From the NCBI GenBank assembly GCA_902767135.1, contig CACXGE010000120.1, positions 1-33,188 on the forward strand: DNA of 33,188 nt, written 5' to 3'. Position numbers and translations under genes: made by a program. Shown piece by piece: positions 6,860 through 14,591 of this stretch. The notes under the pieces are model-generated. The model worked only from the letters and a program-made list of their open reading frames with translations. It was not told the DNA's origin and made no database searches. How positions within the stretch are numbered: the first letter of the stretch is position 1; the number at the start of each line of letters is the position of its first letter. Origin of the DNA: an uncultured Lachnospiraceae bacterium (lineage in GTDB: Bacteria > Bacillota > Clostridia > Lachnospirales > Lachnospiraceae).

Positions 6860-8134
6860 TTAATCTAAATAACTTACTGACTTACAGGGAGTACGGTAAT
6901 TGTAAGACGATATCTTAATTCCCGTTTTCTCTGTACTTGCATGAACCACTTGTCCATTTCCAATATAGAGAGCTACATGATTTATTTCTCCTCCGTTAGA
7001 ATAGAACAACAAATCTCCCGGCTGAACTGCACTTACGGGAATTTCCCTTCCTGCTGCCGCCTGAGAACGGGAATCTCTAGGAATGGAAACACCACAATCC
7101 CGAAAGACGGACTGAGTAAATCCGGAACAATCCGCTCCATTTGTTAAACTTGTACCACCTGCTACATAAGGGTTTCCCACAAACTGTAAACCATAATTTA
7201 CAATTGCTGCCCTTGAGCCTGACGCTGGTGCACTCGCTGCTGGTGCACTCGCTGCTGGTGCAGTTGTCTCTGTCTGTGCCTTCTCTGTTGCTGTACTCTC
7301 CTTTGCTTCTGCCTTAGTTGCTTCTGCCTTAGTTGCTTCTTTGCTCTTTTCTTTCTTGGCTGCTGCCGCTTCATCTGCCGCTCTTGCTGCCGCCTCTGCC
7401 TCCTTGCGAAGTCTCTCTTCTTCTTCCAAACGAGCCTTCTCCTCTTCTATGGACTCAGCCTCTACAAATTCCGTCTCCAAATTCACATATTCCGAAGACA
7501 CATATCCTTCAATATCCGTATCCACTGCAATCTTTACCCAGCCATCCAGTTCTTCTACCACATCATAACTTTCACCTTCCGGAATCAAAGTCTGCACACT
7601 TGCCTCCAGACCTGCTTCATTACGAACCTTCAATGTCTGGGTGTTTACAGTTGCCATTCTATGTCCTACCTGTTTTGCCAGTTCGGCAGCTTCTTCACCA
7701 CTTACCACAAACTCACTTTTTACATAACCATCTACGGTACCCGACTTAATCTTATACCAGTCACCCTCCGTAGAGATAATGGTGGCTGCCGAATTGTTAT
7801 ACAATTTTCCCAGGATTTCTCCTTCTTCACTTGGCTCACTGCGAAGATTTACGTAGTTGCTTACCTGGGCAATTGCAATATTGTCATACTCACTTTTTAC
7901 TTCCGGCACCTCATTTTTCTGTGTCATTGCCTCTTCTGTTTTATTTTCACTTTCCGTTGTTTTCCCACTATCAACATTCTGGTCTTTTGGCAACGTGGTA
8001 TTTTCCATCACCACCGCAATTCCTGCACCTGGCATATCAGAGATTATACTTGCCTTGCTTTCAAACGAGTATCCTCCTGCTAAAATAATTCCCACCAACG
8101 TTGCCACTACAACCTTCATTCCTTTGTTCTGCAT
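6860..8134 (-). CDS. Secreted SH3-domain NlpC/P60 peptidoglycan hydrolase
   Basis: This is a probable gamma-D-glutamyl-L-diamino acid endopeptidase acting on the cell wall. I place the start at 8134 because GGAGG lies six bases before that ATG, giving 424 residues. A signal peptide with a hydrophobic core occupies about residues 5-25. Two bacterial SH3 domains follow (about 85-145 and 160-220, with VNLRSEP and LKVRNEAG starts). A Glu/Ala/Lys-rich linker (about 225-305) ends in Ala-Pro repeats. The catalytic domain has Cys336 (in GADCSGF), His386 (INHVALYIG) and His398 (VVHAS). All three catalytic residues are present. It has its own strong promoter and terminator. Confidence 0.93.
   Translation of the reverse strand: MQNKGMKVVVATLVGIILAGGYSFESKASIISDMPGAGIAVVMENTTLPKDQNVDSGKTTESENKTEEAMTQKNEVPEVKSEYDNIAIAQVSNYVNLRSEPSEEGEILGKLYNNSAATIISTEGDWYKIKSGTVDGYVKSEFVVSGEEAAELAKQVGHRMATVNTQTLKVRNEAGLEASVQTLIPEGESYDVVEELDGWVKIAVDTDIEGYVSSEYVNLETEFVEAESIEEEKARLEEEERLRKEAEAAARAADEAAAAKKEKSKEATKAEATKAEAKESTATEKAQTETTAPAASAPAASAPASGSRAAIVNYGLQFVGNPYVAGGTSLTNGADCSGFTQSVFRDCGVSIPRDSRSQAAAGREIPVSAVQPGDLLFYSNGGEINHVALYIGNGQVVHASTEKTGIKISSYNYRTPCKSVSYLD
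7219..7344 (-). repeat. Short in-frame tandem repeats in the NlpC linker
   Basis: Two blocks of 15-bp in-frame direct repeats lie in the linker region. One is based on GCTGGTGCACTCGCT (about 7224-7262) and encodes Ala-Pro-Ala-Ala-Ser units. The other is based on TTGCTTCTGCCTTAG (about 7317-7344) and encodes Ala-Thr-Lys-Ala-Glu units. Copy number may vary between strains. Confidence 0.75.
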
Positions 8135-8187
8135 ATCTTCCTCCATTGTATATACAAAAAATCTTCATTTCCATACAACTACACAGA

Positions 8188-8216
8188 ATTGTAACAAATC
8201 AATAACTTTTTGTCAA
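8188..8216 (-). promoter_or_regulatory. Promoter of the NlpC/P60 gene
   Basis: On the minus strand a consensus TTGACA -35 (8211-8216) and TACAAT -10 (8188-8193) are separated by 17 bp. The leader before the chosen ATG at 8134 is about 45-50 bases. The quality suggests constitutive sigma-A expression. Confidence 0.85.
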
Positions 8217-8276
8217 GCTTTGCGCTTTTTTGCAAAAAATTGTTAATTATTAGTGATTAAGTACCGGATTTTTTTC

Positions 8277-8305
8277 TTGATATTTATTATGGAAATCCTT
8301 AAAAT
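8277..8305 (+). promoter_or_regulatory. Candidate promoter of the SDR-mgtC-deaminase operon
   Basis: TTGATA (8277-8282) and TAAAAT (8300-8305) are 17 bp apart on the plus strand. Transcription from here would give a leader of about 180 bases that contains the structured repeat at 8369-8416. The stretch 8135-8495 has no gene: it holds this promoter, the NlpC promoter and the repeat. Confidence 0.6.
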
Positions 8306-8368
8306 ATAAATATACAGATACCTAAATCCTACAATACTTACCCGTTCCACATTGCCCGATTTTTGTTC

Positions 8369-8416
8369 AATGCACATTTTTGCACGGTCAGCGCAGTAAA
8401 TGCGCAGACCGGTCTG
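8369..8416 (+). repeat. Palindromic intergenic repeat, copy A
   Basis: The element starts AATGCACATTTTTGCA and runs into a hairpin (8385-8411) with arms CGGTC-A-GCGCA and TGCGC-A-GACCG around a 5-base loop. It ends in the 12-bp palindrome CAGACCGGTCTG (8405-8416). A related sequence with the same left flank and stem but a longer loop lies on the opposite strand at 14525-14583. It may fold in the leader of the SDR operon. Confidence 0.65.
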
Positions 8417-8495
8417 AACGGTTACCGCTTTTCTTAAAGGCTGTGTGTGAATGAAAAAAATATGAATACATAAACAAAAAGGAGAGTATATTCTT

Positions 8496-9254
8496 ATGTG
8501 TCAACCCAATGCACCATCGATACAACGAAAGATTGCTTTTATCACAGGAGCATCCCGGGGAATTGGAAGGGGAATCGCCCTGGAGTTTGCCAAAGCAGGG
8601 TATGATTTAATTCTTAATTGCCATAAAAGCAAGAACTTATTGGAAGATTTTATTACAAACCTAAGAAAAACCTACCATATACAATGTTATTCTATGATTG
8701 GTGATATCAGCAATCCTGTCAAAGTTAAAGAAATGTGTTCCATGGCATTTGCCGAGTTTGGTACGCCGGACATATTGATAAACAATACCGGCATTGCATA
8801 CTTCGGTCTCCTTCATGAGATGGTCACAGAAGACTGGCAACAAACATTAAACACCAATCTCTCCTCTGCTTTCTACTGTTCCAGGGAGGTAATTCCTTCC
8901 ATGTTAAAGAAACACAGAGGCAGAATAATTAACATCTCTTCTGTCTGGGGAAACAGTGGTGCCTCCTACGAGGTTGCCTATTCTGCCAGCAAAGGGGGGG
9001 TAAACACCTTTACCAAAGCTTTGGCAAAAGAATTAGCTCCCAGTAACATCCAGGTAAACGCCATTTCCTGTGGTGTGATTGACACCGAAATGAATGAACA
9101 GTTATCGCCGGATGAGCGCCAGGCACTGGTGGAGGAAATTCCTGCCTGCCGCTTTGGTACTCCAAAGGAAGTAGGTGAACTGGCCTTACTACTGGCCTCT
9201 GCACCAGACTATCTGACAGGACAGATTATCACAATGGATGGTGGGCTTTTATAA
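8496..9254 (+). CDS. SDR-family oxidoreductase (FabG-like)
   Basis: This is a NAD(P)H-dependent short-chain dehydrogenase/reductase in the cytoplasm, 252 residues, the usual length. It has the cofactor motif TGASRGIG at residues 17-24, NNTG at 96-99, and a catalytic Ser-Tyr-Lys set with Ser148/149, Tyr162 and Lys166 (YSASK). It closely follows the FabG pattern, but the N-terminal extension of about 10 residues and the separate operon argue against the core fatty-acid gene, which normally lies with other fab genes. The substrate is not predictable. It is first in an operon with an MgtC-like protein and a deaminase. A GGAG site lies 11 bases before the ATG. Confidence 0.88.
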   Translation: MCQPNAPSIQRKIAFITGASRGIGRGIALEFAKAGYDLILNCHKSKNLLEDFITNLRKTYHIQCYSMIGDISNPVKVKEMCSMAFAEFGTPDILINNTGIAYFGLLHEMVTEDWQQTLNTNLSSAFYCSREVIPSMLKKHRGRIINISSVWGNSGASYEVAYSASKGGVNTFTKALAKELAPSNIQVNAISCGVIDTEMNEQLSPDERQALVEEIPACRFGTPKEVGELALLLASAPDYLTGQIITMDGGLL

Positions 9255-9276
9255 AAATTTAAAGGGGGGATACCTT

Positions 9277-9984
9277 ATGGCAACATTGCAGCATATATGG
9301 ATGGTATTGGAAGCTAACCAGCAGATACATTTTTTGATAATATCCATCCCTCGTCTATTCTTTACTGCGTTACTTTGTGGTATCATTGGCTACGAACGAG
9401 AACACGTAAACCGGCCTGCCGGAATCCGGACCCATGTACTTGTAGGTATCAGTTCCGCGGTCATTATGCTGACCTCTGAATTTATGCTTACCTATTACGC
9501 AGATACCTTTTCTGTAGACCCCAGCCGAATGGGGGCTCAGATTATCAGCGGAATCGGCTTTCTAGGTGCAGGTACCATTATCAAAGATGGATTAAATGTT
9601 CGGGGCTTGACTACCGCTGCCACCCTGTGGGCAGTTGCCTGCATCGGCATTGCTACTGGCAGTGGATTCTACAGTGGTGCCATTCTTGCCACCGCCGTCA
9701 TCTATTTTACCTTGCAGGTACTGAAACGTTATGTAGAAAAGCGTTCCTACTATAAAGTAATTATTGTTACAGTAGTAAATATAGACAATGCCTTGGATAC
9801 TATCGTTTCCGAATTAGAGCAGTCCCATATATATATTAACAGTACTGAAATTTTTAGTTTTCATGATAAAAAAATAAAAGAAATATGTTTTCACGTATCT
9901 ATTTCTTCCAAAAAGGCCATGTTAAATATTGCACTGGAAAATATTCGAAAAATAGATGCTGTCACAAGTGTGAACATAGAATAG
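9277..9984 (+). CDS. MgtC/SapB-family membrane protein
   Basis: The 235-residue protein has four or five hydrophobic spans in its first 140 residues and a soluble ACT-like C-terminal domain of about 85 residues. The family signature is clear: GYEREHVNRPAGIRTHVLVG near residues 37-56, then GAQIISGIGFLGAGTI and GLTTAATLWAVACIGIATG. MgtC relatives act in magnesium homeostasis, acid tolerance or membrane-potential control; which role applies here is unknown. The start is the ATG at 9277, after GGGGGGA. An earlier in-frame ATG at 9238 lies inside the SDR gene and has no ribosome site. It lies 22 bases after the SDR gene. Confidence 0.9.
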   Translation: MATLQHIWMVLEANQQIHFLIISIPRLFFTALLCGIIGYEREHVNRPAGIRTHVLVGISSAVIMLTSEFMLTYYADTFSVDPSRMGAQIISGIGFLGAGTIIKDGLNVRGLTTAATLWAVACIGIATGSGFYSGAILATAVIYFTLQVLKRYVEKRSYYKVIIVTVVNIDNALDTIVSELEQSHIYINSTEIFSFHDKKIKEICFHVSISSKKAMLNIALENIRKIDAVTSVNIE

Positions 9985-9995
9985 GAGGGCTGAAT

Positions 9996-11273
9996 ATGAA
10001 GATTCGTTTTTTTAATGGAAAAATCCTGTGCATGGAACCCCAAATGGATATTATCCAGGGAGAGCTTCATACCACTGATGATACTATCAGTTACTGTGGA
10101 CCTTCCATCAAGAAAATAAACCATGAAACTTTTGACCGTGAAATCGATTTGCGCGGCAATCTGGTTATGCCTGGTTTTAAAAATGCACACACACATTCTG
10201 CCATGACATTTCTCCGTTCCTATGCAGATGATATGCCCTTAAATGACTGGCTTCATAAACAGGTCTTTCCCATGGAGGCCAAGCTTACTGCCGAGGATAT
10301 CTACACCCTTAGCAAATTAGGAATTGCAGAATACCTTACCAGCGGTATCACAGCCAATTTTGATATGTATGTAGATTCAGAGCCTATTGCAAGGGCAGCC
10401 ATGGATACCGGTTTTCGAACGGTCATTGTATCCGGGTTGAATAACTTTGTAGACTCTGTGGAGAATGTAGCCAAAAATTATGAGACACTGAATCACTTCC
10501 ATCCCCTTATCAGCTACCAACTGGGATTTCACGCTGAATATACTACAAAAGAAGAAATTCTAAAAGGGGTCAGCGAACTAAGTCATCAATATAAGGCTCC
10601 TGTCTACACACATATCTCAGAAACCAGACAGGAAGTTACCGATTGCCTGAACCGAACCGGAAAAACCCCGGTAGCCTACTTAGACTCTCTAGGATTATTT
10701 GATTATGGTGGAGGTGGATATCATTGTGTTCACTTTACATACCAAGACAAAGATATATTTAAAGAAAAAAATATGTCCGTTATTACCAACCCTGCTTCCA
10801 ATCTAAAACTGGCAAGTGGTATTGCACCATTATGTGATTATCTAAGAGCTGGACTAAACATAGCGATCGGCACCGATGGACCTGCCAGCAATAACTGCTT
10901 AGATATGTTTCGTGAAATGTTTCTGGTCACTGGTCTTTCCAAGGTAAAAGAAGAAGATGCGGCCTCCTTTGATGCCACCAATGTACTAAAAGCAGCAACG
11001 ATAGGTGGCGCAAAAGCCATGGGACTACCTCTTTGCGAAAGTTTAGCTGTGGGACAAAAGGCAGATTTATTTGTACTCAACCTTCGCAAACCAAATATGC
11101 AGCCGGAGAATAATATTGTGAAAAATATTGTGTACAGCGGCAGCAAGGACAATGTACTACTTACCATGGTAAACGGCAAAATCCTATACGAAAACGGTGA
11201 ATTCTTTATCGGGGAAGATATAGGGGAACTTTATTATAAGTGTAATCACATTATCAAATGTATGACATCATAA
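9996..11273 (+). CDS. Amidohydrolase, MTA/SAH deaminase family
   Basis: This is a predicted metal-dependent deaminase of 5-methylthioadenosine, S-adenosylhomocysteine or a related adenosine compound, acting in purine/methionine salvage. The 425-residue TIM-barrel protein has the metal motif HTH at residues 65-67 in GFKNAHTHSAM. Other sites are HAEYTTKEE, HISETRQE, the GYHCVHFT histidine and GTDGPASNN with the catalytic Asp. The C-terminal beta-sandwich ends with VNGKILYENG. The start at 9996 has a GGAGG site and lies 11 bases after the mgtC-like gene. SDR, MgtC and deaminase are probably one operon; the biochemical link is not evident. Guanine deaminase is less likely given the DMPLNDWL segment seen in MTA/SAH deaminases. 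Confidence 0.9.
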   Translation: MKIRFFNGKILCMEPQMDIIQGELHTTDDTISYCGPSIKKINHETFDREIDLRGNLVMPGFKNAHTHSAMTFLRSYADDMPLNDWLHKQVFPMEAKLTAEDIYTLSKLGIAEYLTSGITANFDMYVDSEPIARAAMDTGFRTVIVSGLNNFVDSVENVAKNYETLNHFHPLISYQLGFHAEYTTKEEILKGVSELSHQYKAPVYTHISETRQEVTDCLNRTGKTPVAYLDSLGLFDYGGGGYHCVHFTYQDKDIFKEKNMSVITNPASNLKLASGIAPLCDYLRAGLNIAIGTDGPASNNCLDMFREMFLVTGLSKVKEEDAASFDATNVLKAATIGGAKAMGLPLCESLAVGQKADLFVLNLRKPNMQPENNIVKNIVYSGSKDNVLLTMVNGKILYENGEFFIGEDIGELYYKCNHIIKCMTS

Positions 11274-11315
11274 CATAAAATAAAATGGAAGAACTGCAAG
11301 TTTCTGCTCCAAATG

Positions 11316-11369
11316 AAATAAACAGCGGATCCCCTGCCTTTGCGCATAGAATCCGCTGTTTATTTTATT
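11316..11369. terminator. Bidirectional terminator between deaminase and agrB
   Basis: A perfect 15-bp stem (AAATAAACAGCGGAT at 11316-11330 with its complement at 11351-11365) encloses a 20-base loop. The stem ends are AT-rich, giving U-rich tails on both strands. It lies between two convergent genes and serves both. Confidence 0.85.
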
Positions 11370-11408
11370 CTACATCCTATCGTAAAACTTCATTTGTTCT
11401 TTTATATT

Positions 11409-11975
11409 TTATTCCTCTTGACTATTTATCTTGCCCAGGCAAACTAAACTTCCTACAATACAGACTACCACAGAAATATCCATGCATAACACTGTCCTCT
11501 CCCCCAGCATAGCTGCCAAATAAATAATCTCATACAGTCCCAAAATTATTCTTGTCCTTTTTCGATATACATCCCTTTCTTCTTTATCCAGCTTTTTATT
11601 TTTACTATCTATAGGAGCATATAAAAATATTACCACAGAAAGTATTATGTTCATCCCACACATGATACCTTGCTTATCCCTTGTGTACTCACATAACAGG
11701 TAAGCCAGCAAAATAATCAGTATTGAGAGCAAAAAACATTCTTTTCTCGTATCTGCGTGATATCCTCCTGCGTTCTTTCTCAACATAAAACACGCAAGCC
11801 AAATAACAAAAGCATGAATAAATGAGACAAAAAAATGCCCAATGGCAAGGAAAATCAGCAATCCACAGACAGTGGCTATCAGATTCTCCAATCCATAAAC
11901 AACAACATCCACATCGTCATCATTTATGATTCCTTCTTTTAAAAATCTTTGAGTAATTTTCTCAACTACTTTCAA
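11409..11975 (-). CDS. agrB: AgrB-family peptide-processing membrane protease
   Basis: AgrB cuts the AgrD precursor and helps form the thiolactone of the autoinducing peptide at the membrane. The 188-residue protein has four to six hydrophobic spans and the catalytic pair His73 and Cys80 in GGYHADTRKEC. The seven-residue spacing equals that of staphylococcal AgrB (His77/Cys84). The start is a TTG whose bases overlap the agrD TGA stop as TTGA, so translation is coupled to agrD. The transcription order is agrD then agrB, the reverse of the staphylococcal order. A strong shared terminator lies about 40 bases downstream. Confidence 0.92.
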   Translation of the reverse strand: MKVVEKITQRFLKEGIINDDDVDVVVYGLENLIATVCGLLIFLAIGHFFVSFIHAFVIWLACFMLRKNAGGYHADTRKECFLLSILIILLAYLLCEYTRDKQGIMCGMNIILSVVIFLYAPIDSKNKKLDKEERDVYRKRTRIILGLYEIIYLAAMLGERTVLCMDISVVVCIVGSLVCLGKINSQEE

Positions 11976-12130
11976 AATCTACGTAGCTTCTTCACCTGTT
12001 CAGGTTCCTTTTCCTGATAGGTTAACAATGGACAAGCTGTGTTAGCCTCAAGTGATGCTGTTTTTTTTGCCAATAAAACAAATGCCTTTTTTAACACCTG
12101 TGATTTATTTTCTTTTCCCATATCCACCAT
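11972..12130 (-). CDS. agrD: AgrD-type autoinducing peptide precursor
   Basis: This 52-codon gene encodes a typical AgrD. Residues 8-25 form an amphipathic leader (SQVLKKAFVLLAKKTASL). The core is NTACPLLT (30-37) and the acidic/charged tail YQEKEPEQVKKLRRF follows. By analogy with clostridial AgrD proteins, where the ring is Cys plus four residues before an 'xQ.K.P' tail, the ring would be Cys33-Pro-Leu-Leu-Thr37. AGGAGG lies just before the ATG. A second in-frame ATG (codon 4) could also serve but is farther from the site. The gene overlaps agrB by four bases. The ring assignment is an inference; gene identity is strong from the leader, Cys-core, tail and position. Confidence 0.88.
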   Translation of the reverse strand: MVDMGKENKSQVLKKAFVLLAKKTASLEANTACPLLTYQEKEPEQVKKLRRF

Positions 12131-12186
12131 CCTCCTTTCCTCTTGTTATCATACACTATTCTGACCTGTTATAACCATAATATGTC

Positions 12187-12256
12187 AAAAAAAGTACCTA
12201 TGGATGACAAAACTCGACCTTTTTAGCCGTAACAAATCATCCATAGCTACTTTTTT
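12187..12256. terminator. Large bidirectional hairpin between agrC and agrD
   Basis: Arms CTATGGATGA (12198-12207) and TCATCCATAG (12237-12246) pair, continue after one mismatch through GTA/TAC, and then through a 6-7 bp A/T run. The interior loop of about 29 bases is AT-rich. In the minus direction a U-run of seven follows, so it should stop agrA-agrC transcripts before agrD. TTGACA at 12183-12188 overlaps the end of the U-run and may be the -35 of an agrD promoter, but no well-spaced -10 is present. Confidence 0.75.
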
Positions 12257-12394
12257 AACTATACAATACAGATCTCAACATTTACTGCTGAAATCGAAAG
12301 AATATGTAATTTTTTCATAAATCGGACCATTTTGCATGTGTCGCATTGCCCGATTTCCGTATCTGTTCATTGGTTCTGAGCAGATATACTTTTT

Positions 12395-13633
12395 TTATAT
12401 ATACATTACGATTTTTACCTGGAATATACCATTTTTTGTGTTGACATCCATAACCCCCTGGTATTTTTCCACGGTTTTTTGCACGCTTTGGAGCCCAATC
12501 CCATGGTTTTTTCCTTCTTTTTTGGTTGTTTTTTTCACACCATGCTCATATTGGTAGGAGCCCACATAACTATTTGATACCAGGATTTTCAAAACCCCCT
12601 GTCTATATATTACCTTGATATCCAATAATTGCTCCTTCGTCTGTTCTGCTGACTCAATCGCATTTTCCAAAAGATTCCCCAGTATAATATTGATATCCAT
12701 AGAGTGCTGCAATCCCTCTGGTATCTTAATGTTTTTATGAACTACTTTTAAACTTGTCTCCGCCTTTTCCAATAAATAATTTAACATACTATCTATTTCC
12801 TGATTCCCAGAAATAGACCTGTTTGCCCCATACTCAGTTACCTCCTCCATATTATCCAAATATCCTACGATTTCCTCATATTTTTTGTTGTTAGCCAAAA
12901 TCCTGAGTTCACAGACATGATGACGTAAATCATGTCTTATTTGGTTGATTCTTTCCTCTGTTTCTTTCAGCATTGCACTTTGTTTTTGATATGCTTCTAC
13001 TTCTTTTTTCAGGAGAATTCCCTCGTATCTTTCCTTGTAAAATTCAGAAATAATACCATATATGTAAAATGTCCATACGTTGATAAACAACAAGACCAAA
13101 CAGATAAAGACTATTTTAATCGGAAAACTTACCGTTTCACTTACCAGCAATACAACAATTCCTACACTCCCTACAGGGATTAAAATAAGTGGTATATGTA
13201 TCGTCTCGCTTTTTTCTTTTCCCTTTAATACTCTTCCAACCCCGAAATAACATATCCAGAAAAGAAAATCTGTTAGAACTGCAAAAATTTCGTTCATATC
13301 ACTTCCCGCTTTATAATCCACAAACAACAGCACTGACACACAGTCACATAAACCATTTACGATGTAAATAGAGCTGGAAACAAAGATATTTTTTTTCATG
13401 GATTTACCGTATAAAAATGTAAGCACAAGCACTCCCGAAAAACTTGTGATAAAATTAAGTACTGGCTGATGAAACAGCAAATATGGTATTATGGTATATA
13501 AAAAGTATAGTACATAACACAACAGTTCCTTCTTTTTCTCTACTATTTTGGTATCATAGAATAATCCCATAAACTGCCGGATAATGTAAATTCGAAAAAT
13601 ATTAGCCATAATGCATAGTATAAAATTAAACAT
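12395..13633 (-). CDS. agrC: AgrC-type sensor histidine kinase (GHKL)
   Basis: This is the membrane receptor kinase for the autoinducing peptide. The 412-residue protein has six or so hydrophobic spans in residues 1-200. A coiled coil (about 205-235) leads to the phospho-acceptor segment INQIRHDLRHHV with the expected His. The GHKL ATPase domain has the N-box NLLENAIESA and the G-box HGIGLQSV; it lacks the long lid of classical kinases, as AgrC does. The ATG overlaps the agrA stop by eight bases (the GTG-GAT-GTT-TAA end of agrA contains it), so the pair is coupled. It is followed by the hairpin at 12187-12256 and then agrD. Confidence 0.93.
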   Translation of the reverse strand: MFNFILCIMANIFRIYIIRQFMGLFYDTKIVEKKKELLCYVLYFLYTIIPYLLFHQPVLNFITSFSGVLVLTFLYGKSMKKNIFVSSSIYIVNGLCDCVSVLLFVDYKAGSDMNEIFAVLTDFLFWICYFGVGRVLKGKEKSETIHIPLILIPVGSVGIVVLLVSETVSFPIKIVFICLVLLFINVWTFYIYGIISEFYKERYEGILLKKEVEAYQKQSAMLKETEERINQIRHDLRHHVCELRILANNKKYEEIVGYLDNMEEVTEYGANRSISGNQEIDSMLNYLLEKAETSLKVVHKNIKIPEGLQHSMDINIILGNLLENAIESAEQTKEQLLDIKVIYRQGVLKILVSNSYVGSYQYEHGVKKTTKKEGKNHGIGLQSVQKTVEKYQGVMDVNTKNGIFQVKIVMYI

Positions 13634-14345
13634 CCCACTCTTCCTCCAGCATATTTTCTCTGATATATTTTCTTTTGGCTTTCGCTATTGGCAGAACAGT
13701 TCCATCAAACAACTCTACCTTCTCATAGCAATACCTTTGTATCCATCTTCGATTGATTAGATAGGACTTGTGAATCTGCAAAAAATCCTCCGAAAGACTT
13801 TCCTTAATATCTTCCAGTTTACCATAAAATTTATCCTCTCCATTTTGGGATACCATTCTGATGATTCGTCCTTCACTGGTAAAGTACACAATCTGACTAC
13901 AGGGGACATAATACAATTCATTGCCCTTATGATAGGAAAAGTTTCTCTTTGTTTTTCCCAATATAGTTATGGCAAGATCCATTGCTTCTACAATCTGCCC
14001 TTGGTTAATGGGTTTTATAATAAAGTCCATCGGTTGATTTTGAAACAAACTTTGAGCGTAAAACTGGTTTGCAGATATATAAATAATCTGCATTTCCCTG
14101 TTATCTAAATAATTTCGGATATACCTGCCCACCTCTACTCCATTCATTTCCATTAAAACAATGTCTAGAAATAAGATATCAAGATGTGCTCCCTGTTTTA
14201 AATTATTGCACAGTTCTTCTCCAGAATTCCAAACAAAACATTCTAATGCCAAACTCCTTTTTTTTCCATATTCTATAATATATTGCTCCATTTGACAGCA
14301 AATTTCTTTTCCATCATCGCATATTCCAATAGAAATTTTTCTCAT
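13626..14345 (-). CDS. agrA: AgrA-type LytTR response regulator
   Basis: This is the DNA-binding response regulator partner of the adjacent kinase. The 239-residue protein has a receiver domain (1-120) with acidic pocket CDD at residues 9-11, phospho-acceptor Asp61 in LFLDIVLMEMNG, and the conserved Lys in FIIKPIN. A LytTR domain (about 135-235) contains IVYFTSEGRIIRM, EDFLQIHKSYLINRRWI and the final strand. All receiver residues are present, unlike the LytTR protein at 31303. The promoter at 14451-14479 is a good sigma-A site about 105 bases upstream. AgrA targets are unknown; no clear pair of LytTR direct repeats was found near agrD. Confidence 0.92.
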   Translation of the reverse strand: MRKISIGICDDGKEICCQMEQYIIEYGKKRSLALECFVWNSGEELCNNLKQGAHLDILFLDIVLMEMNGVEVGRYIRNYLDNREMQIIYISANQFYAQSLFQNQPMDFIIKPINQGQIVEAMDLAITILGKTKRNFSYHKGNELYYVPCSQIVYFTSEGRIIRMVSQNGEDKFYGKLEDIKESLSEDFLQIHKSYLINRRWIQRYCYEKVELFDGTVLPIAKAKRKYIRENMLEEEWDV

Positions 14346-14450
14346 TCTTCTTTTATCCTCTGTTACTTGTCTGGTTTTTGTAAAATGTAAATTTTCTCAC
14401 AGTGTCAGTAGTAAATACGAAAACCTGTATTGAAACATTACACATCCCAC

Positions 14451-14479
14451 ATTTTATCAGAGAAACTTTCAAATTTCAA
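14451..14479 (-). promoter_or_regulatory. Promoter of agrA-agrC
   Basis: On the minus strand TTGAAA (14474-14479) and TAAAAT (14451-14456) are separated by 17 bp. The leader before the agrA ATG is about 100 bases. Confidence 0.65.
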
Positions 14480-14524
14480 GAATACCTCCCATGCAAAAAT
14501 ATTGCAAATATAATAACCAAAACA

Positions 14525-14583
14525 GGTCCGCGCAGTGTAACAGCTCAAGCAGCTCTGCGCAGACCATACCAAAATGTACATTT
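14525..14583 (-). repeat. Palindromic intergenic repeat, copy B
   Basis: In minus-strand sense it starts AATGTACATTTTGGTATGGTC and continues with GCGCAG. The loop contains a small AGCT-caagc-AGCT hairpin when read on the plus strand, and it closes with CTGCGC-G-GACC. Left flank and stem match copy A at 8369-8416 closely; the loop is longer. It lies 9 bases after the stop of the 960-residue protein gene and may help to end its transcript, although the U-run is weak. Confidence 0.6.
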
Positions 14584-14591
14584 CCCTATTT

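Noticed and set aside
7333..7749. Plus-strand 138-codon frame opposite the NlpC gene
   Set aside because: Shadow of the Ala/Glu-rich linker and SH3 region; Leu/Pro low-complexity product.
12322..12357. AAATCGG...CCGATTT hairpin after agrC, sharing CATTGCCCGATTT with 8350-8365
   Set aside because: Large loop, no U-run on either strand; the shared 13 bases are too short to claim a repeat family.
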